The position numbers were made by a program, and so were the translations under genes. 64,000 bases of DNA from Sulfuricurvum sp. (lineage in GTDB: Bacteria; Campylobacterota; Campylobacteria; Campylobacterales; Sulfurimonadaceae): assembly GCF_023229695.1 (NCBI RefSeq), contig NZ_JALNYS010000003.1, positions 62,001 through 126,000 of the forward strand. Direction: 5' to 3'. How positions within the stretch are numbered: position 1 is the stretch's first letter; each line of letters starts with the position of its first letter. The notes under the pieces are model-generated. The model had not been told where the DNA came from and did not search any database. It saw only the letters and a list, made by a program, of their open reading frames with translations. Positions 60,982-64,000 of this stretch are shown here, in pieces.

Positions 60982-61014
60982 GGGCTGCCGAAAATTGTAT
61001 TGCTTTTGGATATT

Positions 61015-61998
61015 ATGATTACAAACAGTTTAAAAAGTAAACGCATGAATGTTTTAAAACATCTTTCCCCCGATCAGCGCCGCGTCGCGCTGGTCATTGC
61101 CCTCAATATTGCCATCGTCATCATCGAAAGTACCGTCGGTGTTATCAGCGGCTCACTTGCCCTCCTCTCCGATGCATGGCACAATCTGAGCGATGTTTTA
61201 GCCCTTGTCGTGACAGCCATCGCTCTTGGACTGGGGAAACGCCCTGCTTCTGCGACGATGACCTACGGCTATGTCCGCTCTGAGATGATGGCAACCTTTA
61301 TCAATGCCGGTTTTTTGTCCCTGTTAATGATCTGGGTTGCGGCGGAAGCGCTGAATCGTTTGATCCATCCGATGCCGGTAGACGGGTGGCTGACGATGAT
61401 CACGGCAGCCATAGCCCTCATCGTCAACAGTGCCAGCGCCGTTATTTTAGGAGGACACCTCCATCATCCCCATCATGAAGATGAAACACCCCATCACGAT
61501 CTGAATGTCCGGGCCGCTTTCTGGCATATGGCTAGCGATGCGCTCCTCTCCCTTGCCGTCGTCCTGGGGGGTGGAGCAATGATTTTGTGGGGGGTTCCAT
61601 GGGTCGATTCGTCCCTCTCTCTCTTGTTTGCGGGGGTCATTTTAATGGCCAGCGGCAAACTGATAGCCCAATCGTTTGCAAGTCTTATGGATAAAAGTGA
61701 TCCGGAGAGGATAGCCGGATTTTCCTCCATTATCACGGCTCACCCCTCGGTAATGGAGGTACATGATCTCCATCTCATCCATCCGGCCACCCATCAGCAC
61801 TATTTTTCGGCCCATATCGTACTGGATGAAAATCTACAGCTTAAAGAGATTGAGATGATTATTGAACGTTTACGCCATGATCTCGCCCATGCGGGGGCGA
61901 CCCATATTCTTCTTCAGCCTGAAACGCTCAAATACCGTGACAACGGCCATAACCACTGCAACGGACATACGGAACATCATCATGGCCACACTGAATAA
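61015..61998 (+). CDS. cation diffusion facilitator (CzcD-like)
   Basis: About 327 residues. Six helices with the CDF zinc-site motif LLSDAWHNLSDVLALV (D...HN..D), a His-rich loop (HHPHHEDETPHHD), and HMASDALLSLAVVLGGG in helix 5, then a cytoplasmic domain (VHDLHLIHPATHQHYFSAHIVL) and a His-rich tail. It exports Zn2+ or another divalent metal. Start chosen at ATG 61015; 61045 is also possible. The 3' end overlaps the MFS gene by 17 bp. Confidence 0.85.
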   Translation: MITNSLKSKRMNVLKHLSPDQRRVALVIALNIAIVIIESTVGVISGSLALLSDAWHNLSDVLALVVTAIALGLGKRPASATMTYGYVRSEMMATFINAGFLSLLMIWVAAEALNRLIHPMPVDGWLTMITAAIALIVNSASAVILGGHLHHPHHEDETPHHDLNVRAAFWHMASDALLSLAVVLGGGAMILWGVPWVDSSLSLLFAGVILMASGKLIAQSFASLMDKSDPERIAGFSSIITAHPSVMEVHDLHLIHPATHQHYFSAHIVLDENLQLKEIEMIIERLRHDLAHAGATHILLQPETLKYRDNGHNHCNGHTEHHHGHTE

Positions 61999-63208
61999 AA
62001 ATATTATCGCCCTCGGGGCCAACAGTTTTTTCACCGACTTTTCGACGGAGATGATCCTCCCCCTCCTCCCCCTCTTTCTGGAGCGTTTTATGCATGCGAC
62101 CAAAAGTGAAATCGGTCTGATCGAAGGGGTGGCCGAATTCGGAGTCGCGATGCTGATCGCCCTCTCCGGCTTCTATTCCGATCGCCTTGGAAAACGCAAA
62201 GGGCTGATTGTTTTTGGATACGGTCTCTCGAATCTCATCAAACCCCTCGCCTTTTTCGCCCAAAGCGCCACGATGATCGCCACGATCCGTATCGGTGACC
62301 GTCTGGCCAAAGGGATACGGGTCGCACCGCGCGATGCACTCATCAGCGCCTCTACCCCAAAAGAGATCAGCGGTTTTGTCTTCGGATTTCACAAAATGAT
62401 GGACGGAGCCGGGGCACTGGCAGGTTCATTGAGTGCGTTTGCCATTTTATGGTTTTTAGGTGAGAGCGAAGCATCGTTTCGGAGTGTTTTTGCCATTAGT
62501 CTGATCCCCGGTCTTATCTCAATGGCTATTCTTATTTTTCTCGTGACCGATGCCCCCTTTACCCCGTCCGCAACAAAACGCTTTTCTCCCGGTGCACTCC
62601 CCGCACCGTTTTATTGGCTCGTAGGTTTCCAGACCCTCTTTAGTCTCTTTGCAATGAACTACTCCTTTTTTCTCCTCAAAGCCGAGGAAAATACCCTTGC
62701 CTTGGCTATGATCCCACTGGCCTATGCTCTGTACAATCTCACCCAATCGCTCTTTGCCATCCCGATCGGAAAATTGGCCGACCGTCTCGGCAAAGGGACC
62801 CTTTTATCGATGATATACGGTGCGTTCGGACTCGGCGCACTGGCAATGGCGACGGGAAGCATCTGGAGTGTATGGCTGGGATTCGCCATTTACGGTTTTT
62901 TTGCCGGAGGGTTTAATGGGCTCGCCAAGGCGATCATCTCCGACACGGCACCGCCGGAGCTCAAAGCAACCGCTTACGGAATCTACTACACCTTTGTCGG
63001 GATCGCGACCCTCTTGTCGCTTGCACTCGGCGGTATCGTGTGGGATACGTTCGGAAGCGCCACCCTTTTCACATTCTCATCACTGGGTGCGCTGCTATTG
63101 GCGGCCCTTCTTTACCGGATGCGTCAACGTCTTTTATATACTGATGTTATGCACTTTCCGGGCAGAGCCCGGAAAGTGGCAGGGACTAAAGTCCCTACAA
63201 CCCCCTAA
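61982..63208 (+). CDS. MFS transporter, C terminus supplied by repeat copy C
   Basis: 408 residues from ATG 61982, with ~12 helices: GANSFFTDFSTEMILPLLPLF, SDRLGKRKGLIVFGYGLSN, KGIRVAPRDALISAS, and a second SDR-like loop KLADRLGKGTLLSMIYG. MFS proteins of this type are linked to arsenic or metal export, but the substrate is unknown. From about 63141 the last 22 codons (VMHFPGRARKVAG...) lie in repeat copy C; the original C terminus was probably lost to the insertion. Confidence 0.85.
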   Translation: MATLNKNIIALGANSFFTDFSTEMILPLLPLFLERFMHATKSEIGLIEGVAEFGVAMLIALSGFYSDRLGKRKGLIVFGYGLSNLIKPLAFFAQSATMIATIRIGDRLAKGIRVAPRDALISASTPKEISGFVFGFHKMMDGAGALAGSLSAFAILWFLGESEASFRSVFAISLIPGLISMAILIFLVTDAPFTPSATKRFSPGALPAPFYWLVGFQTLFSLFAMNYSFFLLKAEENTLALAMIPLAYALYNLTQSLFAIPIGKLADRLGKGTLLSMIYGAFGLGALAMATGSIWSVWLGFAIYGFFAGGFNGLAKAIISDTAPPELKATAYGIYYTFVGIATLLSLALGGIVWDTFGSATLFTFSSLGALLLAALLYRMRQRLLYTDVMHFPGRARKVAGTKVPTTP

Positions 63209-63670
63209 AGCTACCCGCATCTTCCGGATGCGGGAGAATAATTCCCATGTTACACTTGCTTGGGTAAAGTGGCAGGGACTAGCGTCCCAACAACCCCCTA
63301 AAGCTACCCGCATCTTCCGGATGCGGGAGAGATAACCGACCTAATGTTATACACTTTTCGCTCATTGCCCGGAAAGTGGCAGGGACGGCCCAGCCGGTAC
63401 TGCGTGTCATCGGCTTGGGTTCCAAAGCTAAAAAAGCCAAGCAGTTGGCTTTTTTGACGCTTTTCACCCATACAACCCCCTAAAGCTACCCGCATCTTCC
63501 GGATGCGGGAGAGTACTAATACCAAACTTTATTAACTAGGTATACTCTCGTCATTCCGTGCTACGACACGGAATCCAATGCAAGAGATGGATCCCGTATC
63601 AAGTACGGGATGACAAAATGCGTATATACAGTTAAAGATAGACGGGATAGGGCAAGGTGCGTAACATCAG
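63141..63670. repeat. dispersed inverted-repeat element, compound copy C
   Basis: 530 bp bounded by CTGATGTTATGCAC (63141) and GTGCGTAACATCAG (to 63670). Three tandem cores each hold the hairpin CCCGCATC/GATGCGGG (63214-63234, 63307-63327, 63489-63509) after ACCCCCTAAAGCTA; two carry AAAGTGGCAGGGACTA. It also contains a GTCATTCC...GGATGAC palindrome near its right end. Compared with copy A it looks like several insertions or tandem copies of the same unit. Confidence 0.75.
63549..63614. repeat. GTCATTCC-type palindromic repeat inside copy C
   Basis: GTCATTCCGTG...CACGGAATCC and GGATCCCGTA...TACGGGATGAC form two hairpins whose outer ends are also inverted. Elements of this form are scattered in many bacterial genomes. 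Confidence 0.6.
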
Positions 63671-63749
63671 ATAGAATAAAAAAGTGCTAAAATTCCATAA
63701 CTAACGGATATTACACACTTTAACTAATTTGCCCAAGGACACCGACATA

Positions 63750-64000
63750 ATGTTGCGCTCTATTCACGACTCGTTAGAGCCGAAACTGATCACCCTTTTT
63801 CGCCGTCAACGCTATTCATGGAACGATTTCGGTGCCGATACCATTGCCGGTCTTGCCGTCGCCATTGTCGCATTGCCCCTGGCGATGGCAATCGCTATCG
63901 CCTCGAATCTCCCCCCGGAAAGGGGAGTTTTTACCGCCATCGTTGCCGGTTTTTTGATCTCGGCACACGGCGGCAGCCGATACCAGATCGGCGGTCCTAC
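63750..64000 (+). CDS. SulP-family anion transporter (5' part, runs off the window)
   Basis: 83 codons are visible: MLRSIHDSLEPKLITLFRR, then the SulP N-terminal signature WNDFGADTIAGLAVAIVALPLAMAIAIAS, and FLISAHGGSRYQIGGPT. SulP proteins move sulfate, bicarbonate or other anions. The AAGGA site at 63734-63738 supports the ATG. The 3' end is beyond 64000. Confidence 0.88.
   Translation, partial: MLRSIHDSLEPKLITLFRRQRYSWNDFGADTIAGLAVAIVALPLAMAIAIASNLPPERGVFTAIVAGFLISAHGGSRYQIGGP

Noticed and set aside
1..64000. CRISPR array, rRNA or tRNA genes
   Set aside because: No regularly spaced repeats and no tRNA-like T-arm or rRNA sequence was found by eye on either strand.

Overview
The window looks like a chromosomal segment of a chemolithoautotrophic Campylobacterota (Epsilonproteobacteria) bacterium, most like Sulfuricurvum or Sulfurimonas. 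The evidence is a four-subunit 2-oxoglutarate:ferredoxin oxidoreductase (oorDABC) in one run with sucCD, fumC and mdh, a monomeric isocitrate dehydrogenase, a NifS of the group's type, and pta-ackA. The genus is inferred from gene content and order. No rRNA, tRNA, CRISPR array or intact insertion sequence was seen.

Layout. 1-2.7 kb: a RhuM-family gene between two ~54 bp direct repeats, then nifS and a small Cys-rich gene. 2.7-17.2 kb: housekeeping genes (a CheW protein with tandem Cache domains, CorA, Pta-AckA, an NHL-repeat lipoprotein, a divergent uracil-DNA glycosylase, a Crp/Fnr regulator, a ferritin-like protein, YbgC). 17.2-26.7 kb: an accessory/defence island with a broken integrase, remnants of an SbcD/SbcC-type nuclease pair, a RhuM-Fic gene between two SbcC C-terminal copies, a very AT-rich SIR2-HerA defence operon with a small membrane protein in front, KTSC and DUF2971 genes, a DUF2779 nuclease and a DUF1778/GNAT toxin-antitoxin pair. 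27-35 kb: two transglutaminases, a four-gene partner-switching/c-di-GMP operon, and a periplasmic-binding GGDEF receptor with a stop codon in its signal peptide. 35.0-45.5 kb: RNase P RNA and the TCA/reverse-TCA genes. 45.5-52 kb: envelope and secretion genes (MltG, a tetraheme cytochrome, a LolC/E permease, SecA, LolA). 52-61 kb: an arsenic island (didomain methyltransferase, ArsB, ArsC, ArsI, ArsR, a second ArsC, an ArsP-type permease, two thioredoxin-like proteins, CcdA) interrupted by an AT-rich PARIS-like ATPase/DUF4435 pair. 61-64 kb: CDF and MFS transporters, a complex repeat, and the start of a SulP transporter.

A dispersed element with CTGATGTTACGCAC-type terminal inverted repeats and internal hairpins occurs at least four times in intergenic gaps (5.5, 7.1, 52.0 and 63.1-63.7 kb). 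It supplies the last codons or stop of neighbouring genes.

Functional groups. The TCA genes form two units, icd alone and mdh-fumC-sucCD-HMA-oorDABC, separated by strong hairpins. The ars genes diverge from one promoter region holding a clear ArsR-type operator. The signalling operon joins an anti-sigma-like kinase/phosphatase, an RsbR-like STAS protein, an HD-GYP protein and a GGDEF protein, suggesting that stress-type partner switching controls c-di-GMP. Both RhuM genes lie between duplicated flanking sequences that share a short DNA motif in the same orientation, the most unusual structural signal here.
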